Shown here piece after piece: positions 26,899 through 36,569 of a stretch of DNA of 64,000 nt (position 1 is its first letter; each line of letters begins with the position of its first letter). The stretch is from assembly GCA_024235695.1 (NCBI GenBank), contig JACKLX010000010.1, positions 62,001 through 126,000 of the forward strand. The letters run 5' to 3'. A program made the position numbers and the translations under genes. The notes below the pieces were generated by a model. It had not been told where the DNA came from. It saw nothing but the letters and a program-made list of their open reading frames with translations, and did not search any database. This DNA is from Accumulibacter sp. GTDB lineage: Bacteria > Pseudomonadota > Gammaproteobacteria > Burkholderiales > Rhodocyclaceae.

Positions 26899-27822
26899 CT
26901 ATTGCGTTTGCTGAATTCCGGCCAGCACCCAGCCGCCCTTGCCGCTGCGCGGCTTGACCAGATGCCAGATCTCGTCGACCGGTTCGGCTGTCGCGTCCGG
27001 GTCTTCGCGGATCAGGCCGGTGAAGCGAACACTGACGACGTAGCGGCTTTCCTCTTCGGTGACGTCGAGCACCTGCGCGTCGATGGTGACCACCTCGGTT
27101 TCCTGAACGGCGTCGCCACGTTCCGCGATATTCATCCTGATTTCGGCGAACATCTCGGGAGATGTGAACTCGCGGATGTCGTCGAGATTGCCGGCGTCGT
27201 TGGCCGCCTGCAGGCGGATGAAACTGACCTTGGCATTGCGCACGAAGCCGTCCACGTCAAAGTCGGCGGGGATGCTGCCAGGGCCGGATCGAGCGTCAAT
27301 GGCCGGCGCAATGGCTGACGAGGCGAGGCCGGAAGGCGGCGCTGACGGCGCATTGGCGCGCTGACTCGTCGGCGCGTTGCCGCTGGCGGCTGTCGCGTAT
27401 TGCAGGCCCGCCGCACCAGCCATCGCCGGGTCGCGGGCGGCGGCACGGCGGCGCATGACGACGCCGATCACGACCATCACCGCGACGACCAGCAGGCCGA
27501 TCATCAGGAGCGACGCAAGTTCCTCGCCAAAGCCGAAGTGGGAAGCCAGCGCGGCCAGGCCAAGGCCGGCAGCCAGGCCGGCGAGCGGGCCCATCCACGA
27601 ACGCTTGGCCTGGGCGGGAGCGCCGGCGGCCGACGCTCTTGCGGCGTTTGCCGTCGCTGCCGGTGTCGACGCCGGCGAGGCCGAGCGATCGGCAGATAAG
27701 GATTCGCGCTGCATGCCGGAGGATTTGCCGGCGCCGAAGCGCTTGCCGGCGGCGTCGGCATCGCCGCTTATCAGGGTCACGCCGAGCGCCAGGACGGCGG
27801 TCATCAGCGACAGGGTCTTCAT
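26899..27822 (-). CDS. Tim44-like domain protein, exported or membrane-anchored
   Basis: The 307-residue protein has a signal peptide (about residues 1-25, ending ADAAG), an Ala/Ser/Pro-rich segment, then two hydrophobic stretches at about residues 80-125 (a Gly/Ala/Leu-rich one and LLMIGLLVVAVMVVIGVVM). A Tim44-like domain fills the C-terminal 120 residues (SFIRLQAANDAGNLDDIREFTSPEMFAEI, then EIWHLVKPRSGKGGWVLAGIQQ). Bacterial proteins of this kind are widespread but poorly understood; the domain folds like the lipid-binding part of mitochondrial Tim44. The ATG at 27822 follows AAGGAG. It appears to be transcribed alone. Confidence 0.88.
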   Translation of the reverse strand: MKTLSLMTAVLALGVTLISGDADAAGKRFGAGKSSGMQRESLSADRSASPASTPAATANAARASAAGAPAQAKRSWMGPLAGLAAGLGLAALASHFGFGEELASLLMIGLLVVAVMVVIGVVMRRRAAARDPAMAGAAGLQYATAASGNAPTSQRANAPSAPPSGLASSAIAPAIDARSGPGSIPADFDVDGFVRNAKVSFIRLQAANDAGNLDDIREFTSPEMFAEIRMNIAERGDAVQETEVVTIDAQVLDVTEEESRYVVSVRFTGLIREDPDATAEPVDEIWHLVKPRSGKGGWVLAGIQQTQ

Positions 27823-27891
27823 CGTTTTCTCCTTTTCGTTGCGAGATTGCAATGGCCAAGGATAGACGCACGATGAAAGAAAAAAAGCAGA

Positions 27892-27897
27892 ATTATA
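27892..27897 (-). promoter_or_regulatory. probable -10 element for the Tim44-like gene
   Basis: A perfect TATAAT reads leftwards 70 bp before the start codon, inside an unusually AT-rich segment (27870-27930). No good -35 is at 16-18 bp; the T-rich run upstream may act as an UP element. Confidence 0.45.
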
Positions 27898-27982
27898 GAA
27901 TACAATACATCCAAAAAATGGAACTATTGACAGGCCCCGTCGGCGGCCTTGAAGGCTGTGGTGGCCGCTTGCTCGCCGGCGA

Positions 27983-28990
27983 TCAGGACTTCCTCCTGGC
28001 CAGCCGCGAGCGGCCGCGCGAAGGTGCCGGCGAGGTCTCGGTCGGCCCCTGGGGACCGCTTGGACTGCTGACGCCCGGCGGGCGTGTCGGGTTGCCGAAT
28101 ACCTCGTTGCGCGCCACCTGAATGATCGCGACGATCGCCGGGTGACTCAGTCGACGCTCGGTGGTGATGGCAAACAGCTGTTCGGCGATCGAATCGATGC
28201 GTCCGACCGCACGCACCCGATACTGATCGGTGACGTAGGCGGCGATCGCCGTCGGCGCGACGAACAGGCCGGCACCGGCCTGTCCGAAGGACTTGAGCAG
28301 CGCACTGTCGTCGAACTCGCCGACGATGTGTGGATGCAGCCGCCTGGCTTCGAACCACTGCTCGAGTCGCGAGCGGATCGCGACGTCGTCGCCGGGCATC
28401 AGGAACGGGGCGCCGTGCAGCAGCGCCGGGAAATCCCCGCTCAGGGTCTCTATTAGCGCCGCTGCTGCGAAGACCGTCAGGTCGCTTTCGCCGAGCAGGT
28501 GGTCGTAGCCGCGTACGTTGAGATTGCTCGGCATCGGTCGGTCAGCGATCACCATATCGATCCGATGCACGGCCAGATCGGCAAGCAGTCCGGTCAGGCG
28601 TCCCTCGCGACAGACCAGCCGTACCGATTCGGGCAGGCGAAGGGCGGGCTCCACCAGTCGGTGGGCGACCGATTTCGGTACGGAATCGGCGATGCCGACG
28701 GTGAAGCGCAGGGTTTGTCGGGTCGTCTGGTCGCGCGCCACCTCCAGCAGTTCCTCGCCGAGCGCGAAGATCTCCTCGGCGTAACTCAGGATCCGCCGTC
28801 CGGCGTCGGTCAGCTCGAGGCCGCGCCCGGCGCGACGGAACAACTCGACCCCGAGCGCGTCTTCCAGTTCGCGCAACTGGCCGCTGATCGCCTGTGGCGT
28901 CAGATGCAGCTGTTCGCAGGCGCGCGCGATCGAGCCAGACTTGGCGACCATCCAGAAGTAACGCAGATGTTTGTAGTTGAGCGCTGCCAT
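27983..28990 (-). CDS. nhaR: LysR-family transcriptional regulator, NhaR-like
   Basis: The 335-residue regulator has an N-terminal winged helix-turn-helix (NYKHLRYFWMVAKSGSIARACEQLHLTPQAISGQLRELEDALGVELFRR, residues 5-53) and a type 2 periplasmic-binding-protein-like effector domain. The YKHLRYFW start and LHLTPQAISGQL helix match NhaR, which activates Na+/H+ antiporter genes in response to sodium. No antiporter gene is next to it. The C-terminal 35 residues are Pro/Ser/Arg-rich and not conserved. It is divergent from the gene at 29102 across a 111 bp AT-rich region with an inverted repeat. Confidence 0.88.
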   Translation of the reverse strand: MAALNYKHLRYFWMVAKSGSIARACEQLHLTPQAISGQLRELEDALGVELFRRAGRGLELTDAGRRILSYAEEIFALGEELLEVARDQTTRQTLRFTVGIADSVPKSVAHRLVEPALRLPESVRLVCREGRLTGLLADLAVHRIDMVIADRPMPSNLNVRGYDHLLGESDLTVFAAAALIETLSGDFPALLHGAPFLMPGDDVAIRSRLEQWFEARRLHPHIVGEFDDSALLKSFGQAGAGLFVAPTAIAAYVTDQYRVRAVGRIDSIAEQLFAITTERRLSHPAIVAIIQVARNEVFGNPTRPPGVSSPSGPQGPTETSPAPSRGRSRLARRKS

Positions 28991-29033
28991 GATCCTGAAA
29001 AACGCAAGAAAAAATGGATGAAATGAAAATTAT

Positions 29034-29049
29034 ATCCGATTTGTCGGAT
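29034..29049. promoter_or_regulatory. inverted repeat, candidate operator between nhaR-like and hpf-like genes
   Basis: A perfect inverted repeat ATCCGA-N4-TCGGAT lies midway in the divergent intergenic region, 44 bp from the nhaR-like start and 53 bp from the next ATG. LysR-type regulators often bind such dyads at divergent promoters. That this regulator binds here is inference. Confidence 0.5.
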
Positions 29050-29101
29050 GTCTAACGCTGTCCTACACTGGCCTTTCGCTCAACCAGAAAGGAGAACCCC
29101 G

Positions 29102-29482
29102 ATGCAGATCGTCACCCTGGCCAGAGGCTTCGCGCTCACCACGGACGTGCGCCAGCACATCGAGCGGCGCCTTGGTTTCGCGTTCGATCGAGCGCACCAC
29201 CAGATCGGCAGGATTTCTGTCGTCGTATCCGACGTCAACGGGCCGCGCGGCGGTGAGGACAAACGTTGCCGTATCCAGGTGAGCGTGGCAGGCGCCGCCG
29301 ACGTGATGATCGACGATTGCCAGAGCGATCTCTACCGCGCGATCGATCGCGCGGTCGATCGGGCCGGTCGGACGCTTGCTCGCCGCTTGACGCGCCTGCG
29401 TGACGGTCGGCACGGCCGCCCGGCGATTGCCCGGTTGGCTGCCGTCAGCGAAGCCGCCGACCAGACTGTGCCGCAGATCTGA
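29102..29482 (+). CDS. HPF/RaiA-family ribosome-associated protein
   Basis: The 126-residue protein has the S30AE-type fold: QIVTLARGFALTTDVRQHIERRLGFAFDR, then ISVVVSDVNGPRGGEDKRCRIQVSV and SDLYRAIDRAVDRAGRTLARRL. Short hibernation-promoting factors bind the small ribosomal subunit in stationary phase or stress. The ATG at 29102 is preceded by AAAGGAG; an upstream in-frame ATG has no ribosome site. The C-terminal 25 residues are basic and then neutral. It is followed after 25 bp by a BI-1 family gene, probably in one transcript. Confidence 0.85.
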   Translation: MQIVTLARGFALTTDVRQHIERRLGFAFDRAHHQIGRISVVVSDVNGPRGGEDKRCRIQVSVAGAADVMIDDCQSDLYRAIDRAVDRAGRTLARRLTRLRDGRHGRPAIARLAAVSEAADQTVPQI

Positions 29483-29507
29483 TTTTCGACCATTACAGGA
29501 GACCACA

Positions 29508-30191
29508 ATGAATACCTTCAACAGCCTGCCGACCACCCCCGGCGGGCAAACGCGGGCCGCCTCGGCAATCGCCACCAACACGGTGATCCGCAACACCTAC
29601 ATGTTGCTGTCGATGACCCTGCTGTTTTCGGCGCTCGCCGCCGGTGCCTCGCTGGCCCTGAAGTTGCCGCATCCTGGCCTGATCGTGACGCTGCTCGGCT
29701 ACTTCGGTCTGCTGTTCCTTACCAATCGGCTGAGGAACAGCGGCTGGGGCGTGGCGTCGGTGTTCGCGCTGACGGGCTTCATGGGCTATACCCTGGGGCC
29801 GATCGTTGGCCACTATCTCGGCCTGCCGAACGGCGGCCAGACGGTCATGATGGCGATGGCCGGCACGGCCGTGATCTTCCTGTCGCTGTCGGGCTACGCG
29901 TTGACCACCCGCAAGGACTTCAGCTTCATGGGCGGCTTTCTGCTGGTTGGCATCGTGCTCGCTTTCCTGGCCGGGCTGGCGGCGATCTTTTTCGCCATCC
30001 CGGCCTTGTCGCTGACCGTCTCGGCGGTCTTCGTACTGCTGATGTCGGGTTTGATCCTCTACGAGACCTCGAACATCATCCACGGTGGCGAAACCAACTA
30101 CGTGATGGCGACGGTGACGCTGTTCGTCGCCATCTTCAACCTCTTTACCAGCCTGCTGCAACTGCTCGGCTTCACCAGCAGCAGTGATTGA
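29508..30191 (+). CDS. Bax inhibitor-1/YccA family membrane protein
   Basis: The 227-residue protein has seven hydrophobic segments and the family features NTVIRNTYMLLSMTLLFSALAAG, TGFMGYTLGPIVGHYL, the C-terminal LYETSNIIHGGETNYVMATVTLFVAIFNLF and a final LLQLLG. In E. coli, YccA interacts with and inhibits the FtsH protease; other bacterial members act as pH-dependent calcium leak channels. The ATG at 29508 follows ACAGGAG. It probably shares a transcript with the hibernation-factor-like gene upstream. Confidence 0.92.
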   Translation: MNTFNSLPTTPGGQTRAASAIATNTVIRNTYMLLSMTLLFSALAAGASLALKLPHPGLIVTLLGYFGLLFLTNRLRNSGWGVASVFALTGFMGYTLGPIVGHYLGLPNGGQTVMMAMAGTAVIFLSLSGYALTTRKDFSFMGGFLLVGIVLAFLAGLAAIFFAIPALSLTVSAVFVLLMSGLILYETSNIIHGGETNYVMATVTLFVAIFNLFTSLLQLLGFTSSSD

Positions 30192-30197
30192 AGGTGA

Positions 30198-30262
30198 GGT
30201 GGCGGCGTCCTGCCAACGCCGCCACCGCTACCAGGGCGCGGCCGCTGCGGCGGCCGCGCTTT
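30198..30262 (+). terminator. two tandem hairpins after the BI-1 gene, probable terminator
   Basis: An 11 bp perfect stem (30198-30208 with 30216-30226) is followed by a 10 bp perfect GC stem with a 4 nt loop (30236-30245 with 30250-30259) and then TTTC. The short T-run makes efficient Rho-independent termination uncertain. Confidence 0.5.
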
Positions 30263-30298
30263 CAGCGCGTCAGTGCGTCGGGGCCAGGCAAAGTTCGC

Positions 30299-30304
30299 TA
30301 TAAT
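30299..30304 (+). promoter_or_regulatory. possible -10 element for moaA
   Basis: A perfect TATAAT lies 61 bp before the chosen moaA start, in otherwise GC-rich sequence. No matching -35 was found. Confidence 0.35.
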
Positions 30305-30364
30305 CCGCCGCGAACCGTACTCATCGCCACTTCGCCATCGGCAAGCCCCCGCGGCGTTTCTTCC

Positions 30365-31444
30365 ATGCGCAATGATTCACTGACGCCAGCCAGCGTTCCA
30401 GACTCAGCGATCGCCATCCTGCCTGCGACTTCGTCGGCGATTTCGCCGCACGCCGACGGTACGCTGGTCGACAAGTATGGTCGGCACGTCACCTACATCC
30501 GCCTGTCGATCACCGACCGCTGCGATTTTCGCTGCAACTACTGCATGGCCGAGGAAATGACTTTCCTGCCACGCGCGCAGGTGTTGACGCTCGAGGAGTG
30601 CCTGCGGATCGCCGCCAGCTTCGTCGACCTTGGTGTGACCAAGGTGCGGGTAACCGGCGGCGAACCGCTGGTCCGCCAGAACGTCGTCTGGCTGCTCGAA
30701 AAGATCGCCGCTCTGCCCGGTCTCAAGGAACTGGTGATCACCACCAACGGTTCGCAGCTCGATCGCTTTGCGCCGGCCCTGCGTGCTGCCGGCGTCAAGC
30801 GCATCAATGTCAGTCTCGATACCCTGCGGCCTGACCGTTTCCGGGCGATCACCCGCGTTGGTGACCTGGGCAGGGTGCTGCGCGGCCTCGACGCCGCACA
30901 GGCGGCGGGTTTCTCGCGCCTCAAGCTGAATACGGTGATGATGCGCGGCAGCAACGACGACGAACTGATCGAGCTGGCGCAGTTTGCCGTCGACCGCGGC
31001 ATCGATATCGCCTTCATCGAGGAAATGCCACTGGGTGAAATCGGCCACGGGCGCCAATCGAGCTACTTCAGCAGCGAGGAGGCGATCGCCCGGCTCGAAC
31101 AGCGCTTCGTCCTGCTGCCGTCCACCGAAAGCACCGGCGGGCCGGCGCGCTACTGGCGGATTCCAGGCACCGCGACGCGCGTCGGATTCATCTCGCCGCA
31201 CAGCCATAACTTCTGCGAGTCGTGCAACCGCGTGCGGATCACCGCCCGCGGCGAGCTCTATCCGTGCCTGGGAAACAACGACGCGCTGGCGCTGTTGCCG
31301 CTGCTGCGTGCGCATCCGATCGACGACCGACCGCTGCGCGCGGCAATCGTCCATAGCATGGGGATCAAGGCCAAGGGCCACGAGTTCAGCAGCCAGATGG
31401 AGGTGCCGCAGGTGGTCCGTTTCATGTCGATGACCGGCGGCTGA
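30365..31444 (+). CDS. moaA: GTP 3',8-cyclase MoaA (molybdenum cofactor step 1)
   Basis: The 359-residue radical-SAM enzyme has an N-terminal cluster motif CDFRCNYCMAEE (CxxxCxxC) and the C-terminal cluster cysteines in FCESCNRVRITARGELYPCLG. The protein ends in the conserved Gly-Gly. VTGGEPLVR is the SAM-binding GGE motif. It rearranges GTP to the cyclic precursor of molybdopterin. The ATG at 30365 gives about 50 extra residues before the conserved part, longer than usual; a later start is possible. moeA follows, so two pathway genes are together, while moaB-E and moeB are not in the window. Confidence 0.95.
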   Translation: MRNDSLTPASVPDSAIAILPATSSAISPHADGTLVDKYGRHVTYIRLSITDRCDFRCNYCMAEEMTFLPRAQVLTLEECLRIAASFVDLGVTKVRVTGGEPLVRQNVVWLLEKIAALPGLKELVITTNGSQLDRFAPALRAAGVKRINVSLDTLRPDRFRAITRVGDLGRVLRGLDAAQAAGFSRLKLNTVMMRGSNDDELIELAQFAVDRGIDIAFIEEMPLGEIGHGRQSSYFSSEEAIARLEQRFVLLPSTESTGGPARYWRIPGTATRVGFISPHSHNFCESCNRVRITARGELYPCLGNNDALALLPLLRAHPIDDRPLRAAIVHSMGIKAKGHEFSSQMEVPQVVRFMSMTGG

Positions 31445-31570
31445 TCGGTCGGCGCTGAAGTCTTTCGGGTGACCGCGCGCCTCCGGACTGCGCCACCGCT
31501 TTCGCTTGATCGTTTGCCGCGGCGCGAGCTTTCGCCGGGCATCACACCGACCAGGACAAGACGAACCGCC

Positions 31571-32860
31571 ATGAGTCTCGCCGCCCGCTTCAGTTGCTTG
31601 CACGACCACGACCCCGAAGCGCTCTCGGTCGACCAGGCGCGCCGCTTCATCCACAGCCAGCTGCGACCGGTTCGTGCGCACGAGCGCCTGGCACTGCGCA
31701 GCGCCCTTGGTCGGGTGCTGGCCCGCGACGTCGTCGCGCCGTTCAACGTTCCGGCTCACGACAACTCGGCGATGGACGGCTACGCCGTGCGCCACGCCGA
31801 ACTGTCGACCCGCGGCGCGACGCGCTTGCGGGTGGTGGGCACGGTGCTCGCCGGCCAGACCTTTGCCGGCAAGCCTGGCGTTGGCCAGTGCGTGCGGATC
31901 ATGACCGGCGCCTTGCCGCCGGCCGGAACCGATACGGTGGTGATCCAGGAAATTGTCCACGTCGATGGCGACAGTGTGCTCATCCCGGCGGGCCAGCGGC
32001 CCGGTCAGAACATCCGGCTGGCCGGTGAGGATCTGGCTGCCGGCCAGCCGGCGCTTGCCGCCGGACGGCTGATCCGACCGGCCGAGCTGGGGTTGCTGGC
32101 GTCGCTCGGCTGTGCCGAGGTGAGCGTCCATCGCCGGCTGCGCGTCGCTTTCTTCTCGACCGGCGACGAACTGTGCTCGGTCGGTACGCCACTGGCCGAC
32201 GGCGAGGTTTACGACAGCAATCGTTACACCCTTTTCGGGATGCTCGCCCGGATCGGCTGCGAAGTGCTCGACCTGGGCGTCGTCCGCGACGACCCGGGAT
32301 CACTCGAGGCAGCGTTCCGTGAGGCCGCGGCGGCGGCCGACGTGGTGATCACCAGCGGTGGCGTTTCGGTCGGTGAAGCCGATTTCGTCAAGGGACTGAT
32401 GGCGCAACTCGGCGAAGTGCTGTTCTGGAAGATCGCCATGAAGCCCGGCCGACCGATGGCCTTCGGTCGCATCGGCGGCGCCGCTGCCGCTGATGCCGAT
32501 GGCCACTCCGCCTGGCTGTTCGGCCTGCCCGGCAATCCGGTGGCGGTGATGGCCACCTTCTACCAGTTCGTGCGTGACGCGCTGTACCTGCTGATGGGCG
32601 CCGAGCCGCTGCCGGTCGTGCCACTGCTGCCGGCGGTTTGCACGGTGGCGATCAGGAAGAGCCCGGGACGCACCGAGTTCCAGCGCGGCGTTCTCGCTCG
32701 GGTGGACGGAGAGTGGTGCGTGCGCCCGGTGGGTGCGCAGGGGTCCGGGATCCTGCGCTCGATGTCGGACGCCAACTGCTTCATCGTTCTCGAACACGAT
32801 CGCGGCCCGGTTGCCGCCGGTGATTCGGTCAACGTACAGGTGTTCGACGGACTGCTCTGA
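31571..32860 (+). CDS. moeA: molybdopterin molybdenumtransferase MoeA
   Basis: The 429-residue protein has the MoeA pattern: ALSVDQARRFI start, PFNVPAHDNSAMDGYAVRH near residue 60, RIMTGALPPAGTDTVVIQE, the MPT-binding FFSTGDELCSVGTPLADGEVYDSNRYTLFGML, and GGVSVGEADFVKGLM with FGLPGNPVAVMATF. It inserts molybdate into adenylated molybdopterin. The ATG at 31571 is used. It is 126 bp after moaA and convergent with the next gene. Confidence 0.96.
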   Translation: MSLAARFSCLHDHDPEALSVDQARRFIHSQLRPVRAHERLALRSALGRVLARDVVAPFNVPAHDNSAMDGYAVRHAELSTRGATRLRVVGTVLAGQTFAGKPGVGQCVRIMTGALPPAGTDTVVIQEIVHVDGDSVLIPAGQRPGQNIRLAGEDLAAGQPALAAGRLIRPAELGLLASLGCAEVSVHRRLRVAFFSTGDELCSVGTPLADGEVYDSNRYTLFGMLARIGCEVLDLGVVRDDPGSLEAAFREAAAAADVVITSGGVSVGEADFVKGLMAQLGEVLFWKIAMKPGRPMAFGRIGGAAAADADGHSAWLFGLPGNPVAVMATFYQFVRDALYLLMGAEPLPVVPLLPAVCTVAIRKSPGRTEFQRGVLARVDGEWCVRPVGAQGSGILRSMSDANCFIVLEHDRGPVAAGDSVNVQVFDGLL

Positions 32861-32880
32861 GCAGCAGCCGGAGTGACCAC

Positions 32881-32894
32881 GTCGGGTACCCGAC
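32881..32894. repeat. 14 bp perfect palindrome between moeA and the convergent attH-like gene
   Basis: GTCGGGTACCCGAC is a perfect palindrome in the 65 bp between the two stop codons. It has no T-run in either direction, so it is at best a weak transcription barrier. Confidence 0.6.
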
Positions 32895-32925
32895 GGGCGC
32901 CTGCCGGGGTCGGTTCGGCGCGTCT

Positions 32926-34026
32926 CTACAGCCGCAAGCGACCGGCGTAGCCGGTCATCTCCAGGTAGCCGCGGCCGCTCAGGCTGCCTTCGACATGTAC
33001 CAGGCCTTCCCAATAGACCACGGCTGTCGGCCGGCTGGCCGACAGCTCCTGGTCGTCGAGTACCGGCCGCGTGCGCAGTGTCAGCTCGCCGATGCGGATT
33101 TCCATCTGCACCGGATAACTGGCGCCACTGCGCGCTGACGACCAGTTGCGCAGCGGCGTGAAGCTGACGTCGGCGGCATCGAACTGGCGCACGCGACCCT
33201 CGGCATCGCGCCAGGTGGCGTGCGCGAACAGCGTTGCTCGCCGGGCGTCGCGCATTCGGAAAGCCATCAGCGCGCCACCGCCGTCGAGGTTGACGCCGAG
33301 CCAGTCCCAGCCGACGGCAAGGCCATCGAGAATCGCCGTCGACCATTCGTGATCGAACCAGGCGCGACCACTGGCGACTTGCCGTTTGCCGTCGACGATC
33401 AGCGTGCCATCGACCTGCAGCTGTGGCCAGCTGACGTAGTAGCTCGCCAGTTCCGGGCCGTTCCCCTTCCGTGAGTAGCCGCCGTCGCCCTGCAGCAGCA
33501 AGGGCTGCGATGGCGTCAGCGTGAAGTCGTACGAAAACTGCGGGCTCTGCATCTGCAGTCTGAACAGTTCGCCGGAGCGGCGGTCTTCACGGCTCATCCG
33601 CCAGGCGCCGATATGTACGTCGCAGTCGACGATCGAGAAGCCGGCGCCGAGATTGGCACGCGCGGCTCGTTCGGCGTGCAGCAGACGGGCTCGTTCGGCG
33701 TGCAGCAGACGCTCGCCGGGCACGGTCAGCGCGGCGTGCGCAAAGAGGATTTGCCGGGCGGCAATCGGCGACTGCAGTGCTTCGGCAGTGCCCGGCCGGC
33801 TGCGAAAGAAGGTCAGTTGGAAACCGGTGTCGGCTTGCGGCGAGTCGAGTGCGCCGGTGACATACCACCATTCGCTGCGGAAATCCGGGTGCGCGCCGTG
33901 GTCGCGCGGGAAAGCCAGCCTGACGCCCGCGCCGACCGCTGGATACGCGATCGGCGCACGGGCAGGCGCCGCCAGCGTCAGCGCCGGCAGCAGCAGCGGC
34001 GCCGAGAGGAAGGTTCGCCGTCGCAT
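32926..34026 (-). CDS. AttH-like secreted lipocalin-family hydrolase/hydratase
   Basis: The 366-residue protein has an N-terminal signal with a twin-arginine-like MRRRTFLS, so Tat export is possible. The AttH/CrtC-type double-lipocalin fold follows: DFRSEWWYVTGAL, FQLTFFRSRPG, ASYYVSWPQLQVDG, SGRAWFDHEWSTAILDGLAVGWDWLGVNLDGGGALMAFRMR, and a C-terminal VYWEGLVHVEG. Homologues include AttH (first named in Agrobacterium attachment loci) and carotenoid 1,2-hydratase. The ABC permease and ATPase genes directly upstream form the usual AttEFGH partner set. It contains an 8-residue tandem duplication near residue 110. Substrate unknown. Confidence 0.85.
   Translation of the reverse strand: MRRRTFLSAPLLLPALTLAAPARAPIAYPAVGAGVRLAFPRDHGAHPDFRSEWWYVTGALDSPQADTGFQLTFFRSRPGTAEALQSPIAARQILFAHAALTVPGERLLHAERARLLHAERAARANLGAGFSIVDCDVHIGAWRMSREDRRSGELFRLQMQSPQFSYDFTLTPSQPLLLQGDGGYSRKGNGPELASYYVSWPQLQVDGTLIVDGKRQVASGRAWFDHEWSTAILDGLAVGWDWLGVNLDGGGALMAFRMRDARRATLFAHATWRDAEGRVRQFDAADVSFTPLRNWSSARSGASYPVQMEIRIGELTLRTRPVLDDQELSASRPTAVVYWEGLVHVEGSLSGRGYLEMTGYAGRLRL
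33664..33710 (-). repeat. 24 bp tandem duplication inside the attH-like gene
   Basis: Two identical 23 bp copies lie at a period of 24 bp (33664-33686 and 33688-33710). They duplicate the residues LLHAERAR without changing frame, at a surface-loop-like position before the conserved AANLGAGFSI-type strand. Confidence 0.9.
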
Positions 34027-34035
34027 CGCTCGCGT

Positions 34036-36569
34036 CTACTGGGCGCTGGCCAGTACCTGCGCCACCGCCAACCGGGTTGCCTGGCGCGCCGCGTAACGGC
34101 TGGCGAGCACCGCCGCTGCCAGGGTGATCGCCGCGCCGGCGACCACCATCGGCCAGGGGATCGCCAGCGGCATCCGCCAGTGGAAGGCCTGTGGATTGAC
34201 GACGTGCGTCAGGACGGAGCCGATCGCCACGCCGCAGCCGAGGCCGATCAGCAGACCGACGCCGGCGATCAGCGCCCCTTCGAGCATTACGGCCGTGCTC
34301 AGCATGCGGCGGTCGAAACCGAGTGCAGCGAGCGTCGCCAGTTCGCGCGCGCGCAGCCAGACGCTGGCTGCCAGCGTCACCGCCAGACCGAACAGCCCGA
34401 TCAGCATCGCTGCCGCTTCGAGTGCGTAGGTCACGGCAAAGCTCTTGTCGAAGATCGACAGGCTCAACTCCCGGATGGCGGCGCTGTCGGCGAGTTCGAG
34501 TCCGTAGCGCTCGATCGGCGGCGCCAGCCAGGCGACGGCGACGCTTTGCTGACCGGGCAGCGGCCACAGGGCGAGGTCGGTCGGCTGGAAATCGCCACCG
34601 AGGCTGAGGTAGTCGTCGCGGCTGATGACCACCGCGCCGAACTGCCTGGCGTAGTCGCGCCAGACCCCGCCAACGAAGACGTCGACCTCGCGCCCGAGCA
34701 GCGGCAGGCGCAGCGTCTCGCCGGCGCCGACGCGGTAGATTTCGTGCATCGGCTCGCTGATCCAGACCAGCGGCATCGCCACCGGCGGCGTCAGCACCGG
34801 GCCGGTGAAGGGAAGGCGTGCGGCCGGGTTGTCGCGCTCGAGTTCGCGCACCAGCAGCGCGACCTTGGGTCGCCGCGGGTCGAGGGTCAGCGATGCGGTC
34901 GCCATCCGTTCGATCCGGGCGAAGGGTGCGTCGGGCGTCGCCAGTGCGTCGAGCAGGGGTTGCGGCAAGGGCGTCGCCTTGCTGCGCAGGTAGAGCGGCG
35001 CTGGCAGGACGTGGTCGAGCCAGTGGTCTACCGCGACGCGAAAGCTCGAGACCATGATCACCATGCTGGCGGTCAGTGCGAAGCTGACGATCAGCCCGCT
35101 CGCCGCGACCTGCGCCATCAGCGGCGCCTGTGCGACATTCTGCAGGGCGATTCTTTGCGGTGCGGGCAGCGGACGCTCGCTGAGCCAGCCGAACATGGTC
35201 TGCGTCAGCAACGGTGCGCTGGCGATGCCCGCAGCCAGGACCAGGGCGATCGTCGCATAGCCGGCGAGCGGCAGCTCGAACAGTGGTGGCAGCTGTGCCA
35301 GGGCAAACGCTGCCAGGGCCAGCAGTGCCGGCAGGGCGAGTCGGCTTGGCGATGCGACGATGGCGGCGGGGCGCTGTGAAAAGCCGCTGGTCAGCGCCTG
35401 CGCCAGCGCTTGCGTGCGATTGAGGTAGGCCGGATAGAAGGCGCCGGTGAGGCTGGCGAGGCAGCCCAGCGCCAGGAATGCCAGCGCCGGTACCAGGGCT
35501 GGTACGATCAGCGGCGCGCTGTCCGAGAAGTAACCGCCGCCGAGGTCGCCACCGAGCAGTTGGGTGAAAGCGACCGCCAGGATGTAGCCGAGCGAAAGTC
35601 CCAGCAGCGAACCGGGAAGGCCGATCGCCAGCCCTTCGAGCAGGACCTGCAGCAGGCGCATGCGCGGCGACAGCCCCAGTACGCCAAGCAGGGCGAATTG
35701 CGTCGAGCGTTGCGCGACCGCGGTCAGCTGGGTGGCGAAAACCAGGAAAGCGCCGGTCAGCAGGGCGACCAGCGCCAGGACGTTGAGGTTCACCCGGTAG
35801 GCGCGCGACAGGTTCGAGAGGCGGGCACTGTCGTCGTCGGCGGCACGGATCAGCAGACCCGCCGGCAGTCGTTGCGCCAGCGTCGTCCGCCAGGTCGACA
35901 GGTCGGCGTCCGGCGCCAGGCGGACGCGGCCCTCGCTGACCGCTTCGGCGGGGCCGAATCGTTGCTGCACCCAGGCGATGTCGGCAACCAGCAGTTGCTC
36001 GTCGGGATGCGTCGCCGGCAGGTCGCCGGAAATCGTCGTGCGCCAGCGCTGCTCGCCGCGCACCAGCGTCAGCGCGTCGCCGGGACGTAGCCCGAGCCGC
36101 TCGAGCAGCGTCGGCGACGCATAGACGCCACCCGCGAAGATGTTGTCGAGCACGGCCCGATCATCATGCCGCGGCATCAGTTGGGGCATCACCGCCGCGG
36201 CACTGAAAACGTCCAGGCCGATCAAGCTGACCGGTATCGGCGAGTCGTCGATTCGTACCCGGGTTTCGATCACCGGCGCGACGACCAGCACCGCTGGGTC
36301 GCGGGCCAGCTGGTTGATGTCTGCCAGCGGCACGCTGCCGGCGCTGTCGCGGGCGGCGATCACCGCATCGGGATCGCCCTGGACGCTTTTCATCGCTCGC
36401 GCGAAGTCGGCCAGCGCGGCGTCGTTGATCAGATGGATCGCATAGCCAAGCGCGACACCGAGCCCGATCGCCAGCATCGACAGCAGCGTCGCCGCCCGGC
36501 GACTCCGGAACTGGGCACGGATCAGCCACCAGGCGAGTGTGCCGAGTGCGCTCCGATTGCCGGCGGTGA

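Noticed and set aside
30404-32131. 575-codon leftward open frame across moaA and moeA
   Set aside because: It covers two strong genes on the other strand and shows no domains.
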